Below, in pieces: positions 35,516 through 45,158 of a stretch of DNA of 64,000 bases. Both the position numbers and the translations under genes were made by a program. The stretch is from Actinomycetes bacterium (GTDB lineage: Bacteria; Actinomycetota; Actinomycetes; Mycobacteriales; Mycobacteriaceae), in the NCBI GenBank assembly GCA_023404955.1, contig JAEXZY010000019.1, positions 1 to 64,000 on the forward strand, written 5' to 3'. Under the pieces are notes generated by a model that worked only from the letters and a program-made list of their open reading frames with translations, was not told where the DNA came from and made no database searches. The number at the start of each line of letters is the position of its first letter. Position 1 is the first letter of the stretch.

Positions 35516-36055
35516 CTACTTACCTGTCTTTCCGACCTTGCGGCGGATCTGCTCGCCTTCGTAGCGAATGCCCTTGCCCTTGTAGGGATCGCTCTTACGG
35601 AGGCGGCGGATGTTCGCCGCGATCTGGCCGACGGCCTGCTTGTCGATGCCGGAGATCGAGAACTTGGTGGGCGTCTCGACCGCGAAGGTCACGCCCTCCG
35701 GAGCGCTGATCAGCACCGGGTGGCTGTAGCCCAGGGCGAACTCGAGGTCGCTGCCCTTGGCCACGACGCGGTAACCGACGCCGAAGATCTCCATCTTGGT
35801 GGTGTAGCCCTGCGTCACGCCGGTCACCAGGTTGGCGATCAGCGTGCGGGACAGTCCGTGCAGCGAGCGGTTGCGCCGCTCGTCGTTGGGCCGGGTGACC
35901 ACGATGGCGCCGTCGTCGTCGCGCGACACCTCGATCGGCTCGGCCACATCCAGGGTCAGCGTGCCCTTGGGGCCCTTGACCTCGACGTTGCGGCCGTTGA
36001 TCGCGACGTCGACGCCGGCGGGAACCGGGACCGGCTGCTTTCCAATGCGAGACAT
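35516..36055 (-). CDS. rplF: 50S ribosomal protein L6
   Basis: Located near the sarcin-ricin loop. It is 179 aa with two similar domains: MSRIGKQPVPVPAGVDVAIN, VEVKGPKGTLTLD and the end YKGKGIRYEGEQIRRKVGKT. It follows rpsH by 15 nt. Confidence 0.97.
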   Translation of the reverse strand: MSRIGKQPVPVPAGVDVAINGRNVEVKGPKGTLTLDVAEPIEVSRDDDGAIVVTRPNDERRNRSLHGLSRTLIANLVTGVTQGYTTKMEIFGVGYRVVAKGSDLEFALGYSHPVLISAPEGVTFAVETPTKFSISGIDKQAVGQIAANIRRLRKSDPYKGKGIRYEGEQIRRKVGKTGK

Positions 36056-36070
36056 ATGACTAGTCCTCCC

Positions 36071-36469
36071 TCACCACACGTACGCGAGGACCTCGCCGCC
36101 GACACCCTCGCGGGATGCCTGGCGGTCGGTCCGCAGTCCGGACGACGTGGAAATGATGGCCACACCCAGCCCGCCGAGCACCCGGGGCAGGTTGGTGGAC
36201 TTGGCGTAGACCCGCAGACCGGGCTTGCTCACGCGGCGCAGGCCGGCGATGCTCCGCTCGCGGCTGGGGCCGTACTTGAGCTGCACGACGAGGGACTTGC
36301 CCACGCGGGCGTCCTCGGTGCGGTAGTCGCTGATGTACCCCTCGGACTTCAGGATCTCGGCGATGTTGGCCTTGATCTTGCTGTGCGGCAGGGTCACTTC
36401 ATCGTGGTACGCCGAGTTGGCGTTGCGCAGACGTGTCAGGAAGTCTGCGATCGGATCCGTCATGGTCAT
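36071..36469 (-). CDS. rpsH: 30S ribosomal protein S8
   Basis: Binds the central domain of 16S rRNA and in E. coli represses the spc operon. It is 132 aa: MTMTDPIADFLTRLRNANSA and the end STSSGLRTDRQASREGVGGE-VLAYVW. It starts 75 nt after rpsN. Confidence 0.97.
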   Translation of the reverse strand: MTMTDPIADFLTRLRNANSAYHDEVTLPHSKIKANIAEILKSEGYISDYRTEDARVGKSLVVQLKYGPSRERSIAGLRRVSKPGLRVYAKSTNLPRVLGGLGVAIISTSSGLRTDRQASREGVGGEVLAYVW

Positions 36470-36544
36470 GACAGCCGGTTCACCTTTCTCGCGGCGGTTC
36501 CCCGAATGGGGCCTGCCGCAACATGTTTCGTGGGTTGGGCTGGC

Positions 36545-36730
36545 TTACCAGCTGGACTTCTGAACACCGGGCAGTTCGCCGGCGTGCGCCATCTCGCGAA
36601 GGCAGATGCGGCACAGGCCGAACTTGCGGAACACCGCGTGCGGGCGACCGCAGCGGTTGCAGCGCGTGTAGCCCCGCACCTTGAACTTCGGCTTCTTGTT
36701 GGCCTTGTTGACCAGAGCCTTCTTTGCCAT
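36545..36730 (-). CDS. rpsN: 30S ribosomal protein S14, zinc-binding type
   Basis: A 61-aa type Z S14. Zinc ligands CxxC-x12-CxxC are visible in RCNRCGRPHAVFRKFGLCRI followed by CLREM. Mycobacteria also carry a zinc-independent paralogue elsewhere. It lies 3 nt after rplE. Confidence 0.96.
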   Translation of the reverse strand: MAKKALVNKANKKPKFKVRGYTRCNRCGRPHAVFRKFGLCRICLREMAHAGELPGVQKSSW

Positions 36731-36733
36731 TGC

Positions 36734-37300
36734 TCAGTTCTCCTTGAAGGGGAAGCCCAGCGCGCGCAGCAGCGCCCGACCTTCGTCGTCGTTGGTCGCC
36801 GTGGTGACGACGGTGATGTCCATACCGCGCGGGCGGTCGATGCTGTCCACGTCGATCTCGTGGAACACCGACTGCTCGGTCAGCCCGAAGGTGTAGTTGC
36901 CGGTGCCGTCGAACTGCTTGCCGTTGAGGCCGCGGAAGTCGCGGATACGGGGCAGGGAGATGGAGATCAGCCGGTCCAGGAACTCCCACATGCGGTCGCC
37001 GCGCAGCGTGACGCGGGCGCCGATGGGCATGCCCTCGCGCAGCTTGAACTGGGCGATGGACTTGCGGGCGCGGCGGATCTCGGGCTTCTGGCCGGTGATC
37101 AGCGCCAGGTCGTTGACCGCGCCGTTGATCAGCTTGGCGTCGCGGGCGGCGTCACCGACACCCATGTTGACGACGACCTTCACCACACCGGGGATCTGCA
37201 TGACGTTGGCGTAGCCGAATTCCTTCTGCAGCGCGTCGCGGATCTCTTCGCGGTAGCGCTGCTTCAGGCGGGGCAGAGCTTTGCTCTCAACAGTGGTCAT
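36734..37300 (-). CDS. rplE: 50S ribosomal protein L5
   Basis: Binds 5S rRNA and contacts P-site tRNA. It is 188 aa: LPRLKQRYREEIRDALQKEF, GVKFD-like loop reading RGLNGKQFDGTGNYTFGLTE and the end LRALGFPFKEN. Between rplX (1 nt) and rpsN. Confidence 0.97.
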   Translation of the reverse strand: MTTVESKALPRLKQRYREEIRDALQKEFGYANVMQIPGVVKVVVNMGVGDAARDAKLINGAVNDLALITGQKPEIRRARKSIAQFKLREGMPIGARVTLRGDRMWEFLDRLISISLPRIRDFRGLNGKQFDGTGNYTFGLTEQSVFHEIDVDSIDRPRGMDITVVTTATNDDEGRALLRALGFPFKEN

Positions 37301-37301
37301 G

Positions 37302-37619
37302 TCAGATGTCCTTGCCGTTGGTCTTGGCGATGCGGACCTTCTTGCCGGTCTCGTCGTCGATGCGGTAACCGACGCGGGTCGGCTTGCCGTCGGAATCGAG
37401 CAGCATCACGTTGGACACCGCGATCGCGGCTTCCTGGGTGACGATGCCGCCCGAGGAGGCGCCCCGCTCGTTGGCGGACTGCGCGGTGTGCTTCTTGATC
37501 CGGTTCACGCCCTCGACCAGGACCTTGTTGCGCTCGGGGTAGGCCACCAGGACCTTGCCCTTGGCGCCCTTGTCCTTGCCCGAGATCACGAGCACGGTGT
37601 CGCCCTTACGAACCTTCAT
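37302..37619 (-). CDS. rplX: 50S ribosomal protein L24
   Basis: An assembly-initiating large-subunit protein with a KOW motif (MKVRKGDTVLVISGKDKGAK), 105 aa, ending AKTNGKDI. ATG 37619 overlaps the rplN stop by 1 nt (TGATG), so translation is coupled; a GTG one codon earlier is less likely. Confidence 0.96.
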   Translation of the reverse strand: MKVRKGDTVLVISGKDKGAKGKVLVAYPERNKVLVEGVNRIKKHTAQSANERGASSGGIVTQEAAIAVSNVMLLDSDGKPTRVGYRIDDETGKKVRIAKTNGKDI

Positions 37620-37987
37620 CACAACACCTCCGGGGCGAGCGAAACGATCTTCATGAACTTCTTCTCGCGCAGCTCGCGACCGACGGGCCCGAAGATGCGG
37701 GTGCCACGCGGATCGTTGTCGGCCTTGATGATGACGGCGGCGTTCTCGTCGAACTTGATGTAGCTGCCGTCGGCGCGACGGCGCTCCTTGACGGTGCGCA
37801 CGACGACGGCCTTGACGACGTCGCCACGCTTGACGTTGCCGCCGGGGATGGCGTCTTTGACGGTGGCCACGATGACATCACCGATGCCCGCGTAGCGCCG
37901 CGACGAGCCACCGAGAACACGGATGCACAAGATCTCCTTGGCGCCCGTGTTGTCGGCGACCTTGAGCCGCGATTCCTGCTGAATCAC
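37619..37987 (-). CDS. rplN: 50S ribosomal protein L14
   Basis: First gene of the spc operon, 122 aa: MIQQESRLKVADNTGAKEIL, RVLGGSSRRYAGIGDVIVAT and the end KIVSLAPEVL. A strong promoter lies about 145 nt upstream at 38131-38159, leaving a leader of roughly 135 nt without a clear regulatory fold. Confidence 0.97.
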   Translation of the reverse strand: MIQQESRLKVADNTGAKEILCIRVLGGSSRRYAGIGDVIVATVKDAIPGGNVKRGDVVKAVVVRTVKERRRADGSYIKFDENAAVIIKADNDPRGTRIFGPVGRELREKKFMKIVSLAPEVL

Positions 37988-38130
37988 TCGATCTCCTCGA
38001 CCTGGGTTTTCGTATGCACGCAGGATTACCGACCCTGACGTGCGCGGTCTGTGTCACCTAAAGAGCACGCAGGGTTTTCTCCGTCAGAATGAACCAGAGA
38101 TAACCGAGGTCTGCCCTAGGCAACCCCTAC

Positions 38131-38159
38131 ATACTAGGTGAGCTCGGGGAATGCTCCAA
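38131..38159 (-). promoter_or_regulatory. SigA-type promoter of the spc operon
   Basis: On the minus strand TTGGAG (38154-38159) and TAGTAT (38131-38136) are separated by exactly 17 nt. The sequence around -35, CTGACCAGCGATTTGGAGCA, is repeated almost exactly at the S10 promoter, and the start region GGGTTGCC is also shared. The upstream block lies inside the end of the formylglycine-generating enzyme gene. Confidence 0.82.
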
Positions 38160-38167
38160 ATCGCTGG

Positions 38168-39034
38168 TCAGGCGGGCCCCGCGGCGCACCGGAAGCCGAT
38201 GTGCGTGGTCGCGCTGTCCTGGGACTGCGGCGACCGTGCCGTCGGCCGGTAGCGATGACAGTACTCCGGGGCGCACAGGTGCGATCCGCCCTTGAGCGCC
38301 TGGTTGACGCCCGGATCGGGGTCGGCCGGACCACAGCACGACTCGGCCCGTCCGTCGAGCTGGTGGTGTCCGGCGAACCGGGTGGTGGTCCATTCCCAGA
38401 CGTTGCCGATCATGTCGACGAGGCCATAGCCGTTCGGGGCGAACGTGCCCACCGGTGTCGTGCCCATGCGGCCGGTGTGGCGGTACGGGAAATCGCCCTG
38501 CCAGACGTTCGCCATCTGCTCGCCGCCGGGGGCGGCGTCGTCACCCCACGGATAGGTGGTGGTCGAGCCACCGCGGGCGGCGAACTCCCATTCCGCTTCG
38601 GTGGGCAGGCGCCGGCCCGCCCAGCGCGCGTAGGCCTGCGCGTCGGCGTAGCAGACCTGCACGACGGGGTGATCGGCTTCGACGGTGCTGCCCGGTCCGA
38701 GGGGCTGCCGCCAGTGCGCGCCGGGCACCCACTCCCACCACTGCCGCCAGTCGCGCAGGTCGACCGGGCCGCGGGTGGGCCGGAACACCAGCGCGCCCGG
38801 CACCAGATCCTGCGGCGTCGCACCGGGATAGGCCGCCGGGTCGGGGGCGAGCTCGGCGACCGTGCGGTAGCCGGTGTCCGCGACGAACGCGGCGAACTGC
38901 GCGTTGGTGACGGGGTGCCGTTCGATGGCGAACGGGTCGACGGTGACCGTGTGTGCCGGCGCCTCTTCGGGATAGAACTGCGTCGACCCCATCCGGAAAC
39001 GTCCGCCGACGAGCGTGACGAGCTCGGTCAGCAT
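38168..39034 (-). CDS. Formylglycine-generating enzyme
   Basis: A copper-dependent oxidase that converts the active-site Cys of sulfatases to formylglycine. It is 288 aa. FGE-sulfatase fold with FRMGSTQFYPEEAPAHTVTV, ERHPVTNAQFAAFV, RRLPTEAEWEFAARGG and the active-site segment GGSHLCAPEYCHRYRPTAR, in which Cys254 and Cys259 are the copper/catalytic pair. It lies 1 nt after the sulfatase gene, its substrate, and matches Rv0712. Confidence 0.94.
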   Translation of the reverse strand: MLTELVTLVGGRFRMGSTQFYPEEAPAHTVTVDPFAIERHPVTNAQFAAFVADTGYRTVAELAPDPAAYPGATPQDLVPGALVFRPTRGPVDLRDWRQWWEWVPGAHWRQPLGPGSTVEADHPVVQVCYADAQAYARWAGRRLPTEAEWEFAARGGSTTTYPWGDDAAPGGEQMANVWQGDFPYRHTGRMGTTPVGTFAPNGYGLVDMIGNVWEWTTTRFAGHHQLDGRAESCCGPADPDPGVNQALKGGSHLCAPEYCHRYRPTARSPQSQDSATTHIGFRCAAGPA

Positions 39035-39035
39035 C

Positions 39036-41387
39036 TCAGTCTCTGGCGAAGGCGCGCGCGAAATCCCGTTCGAGATCGGCGTAGGGCGTGCCCGAGACGT
39101 CGACCCTCACCTGCGCGATGGTACCGCCGGTGAACGCAAACGGTGCCGCGTAGGCGCGCGCGACCGGAGAACCGTTGTTGGCCCCGACGCTCAGGCTGGC
39201 CGCGGCCAGCCCGAAAGTGCCGGGGTGCACGCGCATGCCGCGGTAGTCGGCCACCGGGGCGTCATCGACGTAGAGGGCGCCGTCACCGATCGGCGTGTGG
39301 CTACCTTCCGCGGTCCCCGTCCGGGTGAACGCGAACCCCATGACGTGCTGCCCGGGCGTCAGCGGATCGGGCGATGACAGGGTCTGCTCCTGCTCACCGA
39401 GGAAGTTGTAGCAGAAGTGCAGTCGTTGGTCCCGCACGTACATCACGTAACCCCCGTGTGCGCCACCGTGTTTGACGATCACTCCGGTCGCGTTCGAGTC
39501 GTCGACGGTGACCTCGGCCAACACCGCGAACGACCGTCCGCGCAACTCCACGACGGCGCCCATCCCGACGTCGGCGGTCCCGGGATAGTAGACGTAGGAG
39601 TCACGTTCACCGGCGATGTAGGGCCGCCACCGCGTCATGGTCTCGAGCATGTTGAGATCGCTGAGCGGCAGTCCGTTGTACTTGGCCGCCTCGGCGAACC
39701 ACAGATCGACGAGTTCGGCGACTTTGTCGGGGTGCTCGGCGGCCAGGTCATGGCATTGGCTGCGGTCGGCTTCGATGTGGAACAGTTCCCAGCGGTCTGC
39801 GTCGAAGTGCGACCAGCCCGCAGGCGACGCAGCGTGCACGGTGTTGGCGAACCAGCCCCTGTGCCAGATGCCCCGCGTACCCAGCATGGTGTAGAACTGC
39901 GTCTGCTTGCCGGTGGGTGCAGTCGGATTGTCCAGCGCCACTCTGAAACTCACGCCGTCGAGTGGCTTCTGCGGCACCCCGCGCACGATGGCGGGCGGGG
40001 TGATGTCGAGCAGGTCGTACACCGTCGGCGTGATGTCCGCGACGTTGACGTAGTTGTCCCTCACCTCGCCGTGTGCGGCGATTCCGTTGGGCCAGGACAG
40101 GATCGCGGTGTCGGCGATGCCGCCCTCATGGGAGGCATACCGCTTGTAGAGCTTGTAGGGGGTGTTGAACGCCATCGCCCAGCCGATCGGGTAATGGTTG
40201 TAGGTCTGCGTCCCGCCGAGATCGTCGAAGTGCTTGAGGCTCTCCTCGACCGAGTCGATGTAGCCGTTGAAGAACTTGACCTCGTTGACCGATCCGTTGG
40301 GCCCGCCCTCACCGCTGGCGCCGTTGTCGGAGATCACGACGATGATCGTGTTGTCCAGCTGACCCGATTCCTCGAGATAGTCCAGCACACGGCCGATCTG
40401 GTCGTCGGTGTAGGACAGGAACCCGGCGAACACCTCGGCCATCCGGCTGAACAGACGCTTCTCGTCGTCGTCGAGGTCGTCCCACGGGCGCACGGTGTCC
40501 TGCGCGGGCCACGGCTCACCGTTCGGGCCCGTGACATCCGAATACGGGTTCATCGGCGAGAGTTCGGTGTCCGGCGGCACGATGCCGAGCCTCTTCTGGT
40601 TCTCCAGCACGATCTCGCGGTACCGCTCGTAGCCCATGTCGAACGCACCGGCGTAGCGATCCGCCCATTCGGCGAACACGTGATGCGGTGCGTGCCCGGC
40701 GCCCGGACACAGGTAGGTGAACCACGGCTTGTCCGGCGCGATCACCTTGGCGTCCCTGATGAACTCGATCGTCTTGTCGGCCAGATCTTTCGACAGGTGG
40801 TAGCCCTCTTCGGGCGTCGCCGGTGGCGGCACGGGATGGTTGTCGTAGACCAGCTCGGGATACCACTGGTCGGTCTCCCCGCCCATGAATCCGTAGAACC
40901 GCTCGAAGCCCCGGGCCAGCGGCCAATGCCGTTTGGTGGACGCGAGATTGGACTCCTCGAGCGGAGTGAGGTGCCACTTGCCGACGCAGTAGGTGTTGTA
41001 GCCGTTCTCGGCGAGCACCTCCGGCAGCAGCGCGGTGTCGAACGGAATTCGGCCGTTGCAGTTGGGGAAACCGTCGGTGAACTCCTCGATGGTGGCCATC
41101 CCCACCGTCGTGGCGTTGCGACCGGTCAACAGCGAGGCGCGCGTGGGGCTGCAGAGCGCGGTCGTGTGGAACTGGGACAGGCGCACGCCCCGTTCGGCGA
41201 TGCGGCTCATCGTCGGCATGTTCACCAGCCCGCCGAAGCAGTCCCACGTCGCGATGCCGGTGTCATCCCACACCAGATAGAGGACGTTGGGCGCCTCGGG
41301 CTGGGCGACCGGGGCAGCATAGGGGCCCCAATCGGGCTCGGAATCCCGGATGTCCAGCTCGATCTTGCCGTTGAATTCCGTGCTCAT
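39036..41387 (-). CDS. atsA: Arylsulfatase AtsA-type
   Basis: Hydrolyses sulfate esters, 783 aa. Asp41-Asp42 (VWDDTG) bind calcium. The formylglycine motif CSPTRASLLTG has Cys79 as the residue modified by the neighbouring FGE. Further metal and sulfate ligands are in VGKWHLTP and VVISDNGASGEGG. A C-terminal beta-sandwich region (about 600-780, ELRGRSFAVLAEVTVDDSNA) is present. No signal peptide is obvious. Natural substrate unknown. The gene sits between the S10 and spc operons, as in M. tuberculosis (Rv0711). Confidence 0.94.
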   Translation of the reverse strand: MSTEFNGKIELDIRDSEPDWGPYAAPVAQPEAPNVLYLVWDDTGIATWDCFGGLVNMPTMSRIAERGVRLSQFHTTALCSPTRASLLTGRNATTVGMATIEEFTDGFPNCNGRIPFDTALLPEVLAENGYNTYCVGKWHLTPLEESNLASTKRHWPLARGFERFYGFMGGETDQWYPELVYDNHPVPPPATPEEGYHLSKDLADKTIEFIRDAKVIAPDKPWFTYLCPGAGHAPHHVFAEWADRYAGAFDMGYERYREIVLENQKRLGIVPPDTELSPMNPYSDVTGPNGEPWPAQDTVRPWDDLDDDEKRLFSRMAEVFAGFLSYTDDQIGRVLDYLEESGQLDNTIIVVISDNGASGEGGPNGSVNEVKFFNGYIDSVEESLKHFDDLGGTQTYNHYPIGWAMAFNTPYKLYKRYASHEGGIADTAILSWPNGIAAHGEVRDNYVNVADITPTVYDLLDITPPAIVRGVPQKPLDGVSFRVALDNPTAPTGKQTQFYTMLGTRGIWHRGWFANTVHAASPAGWSHFDADRWELFHIEADRSQCHDLAAEHPDKVAELVDLWFAEAAKYNGLPLSDLNMLETMTRWRPYIAGERDSYVYYPGTADVGMGAVVELRGRSFAVLAEVTVDDSNATGVIVKHGGAHGGYVMYVRDQRLHFCYNFLGEQEQTLSSPDPLTPGQHVMGFAFTRTGTAEGSHTPIGDGALYVDDAPVADYRGMRVHPGTFGLAAASLSVGANNGSPVARAYAAPFAFTGGTIAQVRVDVSGTPYADLERDFARAFARD

Positions 41388-41402
41388 AGCGCCGGACAGT
41401 AC

Positions 41403-41419
41403 ACCCAGCGAAGCTGGGT
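41403..41419. other. Small hairpin upstream of atsA
   Basis: A perfect 7-bp inverted repeat ACCCAGC-GAA-GCTGGGT begins 16 nt upstream of the atsA start. It may be an operator or a leader hairpin near the atsA ribosome site. It lies between the bidirectional terminator and atsA, where a regulator of sulfatase would act. Function unproven. Confidence 0.4.
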
Positions 41420-41424
41420 AGCAG

Positions 41425-41464
41425 GAAAAAACCCCCGCCGCCGGGTGGCGTGCGGGGGTTTTGA
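41425..41464 (-). terminator. Intrinsic terminator of the S10 operon
   Basis: An imperfect stem between CCCCCGC (41432-41438) and GCGGGGG (41452-41458) is flanked by A-run 41425-41430 and TTTT at 41459-41462. On the minus strand the hairpin follows rpsQ by 18 nt and ends in TTTTTT. The symmetry would let it work in both directions. It separates S10 transcription from atsA. Confidence 0.87.
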
Positions 41465-41481
41465 CAGTCCTGCTGTATCGG

Positions 41482-41778
41482 CTACTTGGCCCTCTCGAGC
41501 ACCTCGACCAGGCGCCAACGCTTGGTCGCCGACGTCGGACGGGTCTCCATCAGCGACACGCGGTCGCCGACTCCGGCGTCCCCGTTCTCGTCGTGGGCCT
41601 TCACCTTCGTCGTGGTGCGGATGATCTTGCCGTACAGCGGATGCGACTTGCGGGACTCGAGCTCGACCACGATGGTCTTCTGCATCTTGTCCGACACGAC
41701 GTAGCCGATGGCGGTCTTGCGGCGACCGCGCGACTCCTCGGTACGGGGGGTGTGCTTCTCACCCTTCGTTTCTGCCAT
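41482..41778 (-). CDS. rpsQ: 30S ribosomal protein S17
   Basis: A primary 16S rRNA binder, 98 aa. The core IGYVVSDKMQKTIVVELESR and the end RWRLVEVLERAK are typical. The N-terminal MAETKGEKHTPRTEESRGRR is an actinobacterial extension. Last gene of the S10 operon; overlaps rpmC by 1 nt. Confidence 0.97.
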   Translation of the reverse strand: MAETKGEKHTPRTEESRGRRKTAIGYVVSDKMQKTIVVELESRKSHPLYGKIIRTTTKVKAHDENGDAGVGDRVSLMETRPTSATKRWRLVEVLERAK

Positions 41779-42011
41779 CAGGAATCCTCACCTCCGGGTC
41801 CGGCGGCCAGACCCAACTCACGTTCGCGCAGCACGGTGTACACCCGTGCGATCTCCTGCCGGACGACACGCAGCCGGCGGTTGTTGGCAAGCTGGCCCGT
41901 CGCCATCTGGAAGCGCAGGTTGAACAGCTCTTCCTTCGACTCGCGCAGCTTGCCGGTCAGTTCGTCGTCGGTGAGCTCACGGAGCTCTCCCGTCGAAACT
42001 CCTACTGCCAT
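41778..42011 (-). CDS. rpmC: 50S ribosomal protein L29
   Basis: A two-helix protein at the tunnel exit, 77 aa: GELRELTDDELTGKLRESKE and FNLRFQMATGQLANNRRLRV. It overlaps its neighbours by 1 nt at both ends. Confidence 0.97.
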   Translation of the reverse strand: MAVGVSTGELRELTDDELTGKLRESKEELFNLRFQMATGQLANNRRLRVVRQEIARVYTVLRERELGLAAGPGGEDS

Positions 42012-42427
42012 CAGAAGGTCTCCTCTCTGGTGACGATTCGAGCCTTGATCGGCAGCTTGTGGATCGCGCGGGTCAGCGCGTCCCGGGCGGTCTTCTCATC
42101 GGGGTAGCTCAGCTCGAACAGCACGCGGCCCGGCTTGACGTTGGCCACCCACCACTCCGGCGAACCCTTACCGGAGCCCATGCGGGTCTCGGCGGGCTTC
42201 TTGGTCAGCGGACGGTCGGGGAAGATGTTGATCCACACCTTGCCGCCACGCTTGATGTGCCGGTTGATGGCGATACGCGCGGACTCGATCTGCCGGTTGG
42301 TGATGTAGGCGTGCTCGAGAGCCTGGATGCCGTAGTCACCGAAGCTGACCGTGGTGCCGCCACTGGCGACGCCGCGCTGCCGCGGGTGATGCTGCTTGCG
42401 GTGCTTGACCTTACGAGGAATCAGCAT
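42011..42427 (-). CDS. rplP: 50S ribosomal protein L16
   Basis: Organises the A-site region of 23S rRNA, 138 aa: MLIPRKVKHRKQHHPRQRGV, RMGSGKGSPEWWVANVKPGR and the end KIVTREE-type finish reading KARIVTREETF. Coupled to rpmC. Confidence 0.97.
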   Translation of the reverse strand: MLIPRKVKHRKQHHPRQRGVASGGTTVSFGDYGIQALEHAYITNRQIESARIAINRHIKRGGKVWINIFPDRPLTKKPAETRMGSGKGSPEWWVANVKPGRVLFELSYPDEKTARDALTRAIHKLPIKARIVTREETF

Positions 42428-42429
42428 GA

Positions 42430-43250
<821 letters not shown>

Positions 43251-43251
<1 letters not shown>

Positions 43252-43700
43252 TACTCCGAGCCTCCCTTGTTGCTGGCGGCCTTGCTGGCCTGCGCGCGGC
43301 GTGAACGCGCTGCGGACGCGGACGCGCCGCCTCTGGTGGACCGGCTCGGACGACTCTCCACGATCACGGTGATGTGGCTGGTGCGCTTGCGAATCCGGTA
43401 GGCGCGACCCTGCGCACGCGGCCGGATGCGCTTGGCCGTGGGGCCCTCGTCGGCGTAGACGGTGGCGACCACCAGCGTGGAGGGATCGAGCCCCTCGTTG
43501 TTCTGCGCGTTCGCGGCGGCGCTGGCGATCACCTTGGCGACCGGCTCGCTGGCGGCCTGCGGCGCCCAGCGGAGGATGTCGAGGGCTTCCTCGACGCTCT
43601 TCCCGCGGACCAGGTCGATGACGCGCCGCGCCTTGGTGGCCGAGACACGCACGAAGCGCGCCTTCGCGCTCGCGGACGGATATTCAATCGCTGTAGTCAT
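43251..43700 (-). CDS. rplV: 50S ribosomal protein L22
   Basis: Its long loop lines the nascent chain tunnel. It is 149 aa: VSATKARRVIDLVRGKSVEE and PRAQGRAYRIRKRTSHITVI. A basic Ser/Ala/Arg tail covers the last 25 residues. It overlaps rpsS by 1 nt. Confidence 0.97.
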
Positions 43701-43981
43701 TATCGACGCTTGCTCTTCCGGTCGTCCTTGATGTGACCCTTGAACGTGCGGGTGGGGGCGAACTCGCCCAACTTGTGCCCGACCATCGACTCGGTGACGA
43801 ACACCGGCACGTGCTTGCGACCGTCGTGGACGGCGAAGGTGTGGCCGATGAAGTCCGGGATGATGGTGGACCGGCGCGACCAGGTCTTGATGACCTGCTT
43901 GGTGTTCTTCTCGTTCTGCACATCGACCTTCTTGAGCAGATGGTCGTCGACGAACGGGCCCTTCTTCAGGCTGCGTGGCAT
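43700..43981 (-). CDS. rpsS: 30S ribosomal protein S19
   Basis: A 30S head protein, 93 aa: [40 protein letters not shown] and the end [11 protein letters not shown]. It starts 11 nt after rplB. Confidence 0.97.
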
Positions 43982-43992
43982 CGCTTTACTCC

Positions 43993-44832
43993 CTAGCGCT
44001 TATTCTTGCCGGTGCGCCGGCGACGGACGATGAGCTTGTCGCTCGCCTTGTTCGGCTTGCGGGTGCGGCCCTCGGGCTTACCCCACGGGCTGACCGGGTG
44101 GCGGCCGCCGGAGGTCTTGCCTTCACCACCGCCGTGCGGGTGGTCGACCGGGTTCATCACGACACCACGGACGGTGGGGCGCTTGCCCTTCCACCGCATA
44201 CGACCGGCCTTGCCCCAGTTGATGTTCGCCTGCTCGGCGTTGCCGACCTCGCCGACGGTGGCGCGGCAGCGCACGTCGACGCGACGGATCTCACCGCTGG
44301 GCATACGCAGCGAGGCGTAGGTGCCTTCCTTGCCGAGCAGCTGGATGCTGACACCGGCCGAGCGGGCGAGCTTGGCACCGCCGCCGGGCCGCAGTTCCAC
44401 AGCGTGGATCACGGTGCCGGCGGGGATGTTGCGCAGCGGCAGGTTGTTGCCCGGCTTGATGTCGGCGTTGGCGCCCGACTCGATGATCGTGCCCTGCTTG
44501 AGGCCCTGCGGCGCGATGATGTAGCGCTTCTCGCCGTCCAGGTAGTGCAGCAGTGCGATGTTCGCGGTGCGGTTCGGGTCGTACTCGATGTGCGCGACCT
44601 TGGCGTTGACGCCGTCCTTGTCGTGACGACGGAAGTCGATGACGCGGTAGGCGCGCTTGTGGCCGCCACCCTTGTGCCGGGTGGTGATGCGGCCGTGTGC
44701 GTTACGACCGCCCTTGCCGTGCAACGGACGAACCAGCGACTTCTCCGGATGGTCACGCGTGATCTCGGCGAAGTCGGAGACGCTCGAACCGCGGCGACCG
44801 GGGGTCGTCGGCTTGTACTTGCGAATTGCCAT
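43993..44832 (-). CDS. rplB: 50S ribosomal protein L2
   Basis: Essential for subunit association and peptidyl transfer, 279 aa. It contains the conserved [20 protein letters not shown] near the C-terminus with the functional His, and starts [20 protein letters not shown]. It lies 23 nt after rplW. Confidence 0.97.
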
Positions 44833-44855
44833 GATTCTCTAGTTCTCCCTGCCGG

Positions 44856-45158
44856 CTAGGCCGGCGCTCCGAACAGGTCGATGGGCTTGCTGCCCGCGGC
44901 GAGCGTCACGATCGCGCGCTTGGTGTCCTTGCGCTTGCCGAAGCCGGTGCGGGTGCGCTTGCGCTTGCCCTGCCGGTTGGCCGTGTTCACCGAGGAGACC
45001 TTGACGTTGAAGATCTTCTCGATGGCGATCTTGATCTGCGTCTTGTTCGAGTCCGGGTGCACGACGAACGTGTACACGTTGTCCTCGATGAGCCCGTAGG
45101 ACTTCTCCGAGATCACCGGGGACAGGATGATGTCGCGGGGATCGGTCACGTTAGCCAT
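44856..45158 (-). CDS. rplW: 50S ribosomal protein L23
   Basis: Docking site of trigger factor and SRP at the tunnel exit. It is 100 aa: DPRDIILSPVISEKSYGLIE and RQGKRKRTRTGFGKRKDTKR. ATG 45158 overlaps the rplD stop. Confidence 0.97.
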   Translation of the reverse strand: MANVTDPRDIILSPVISEKSYGLIEDNVYTFVVHPDSNKTQIKIAIEKIFNVKVSSVNTANRQGKRKRTRTGFGKRKDTKRAIVTLAAGSKPIDLFGAPA

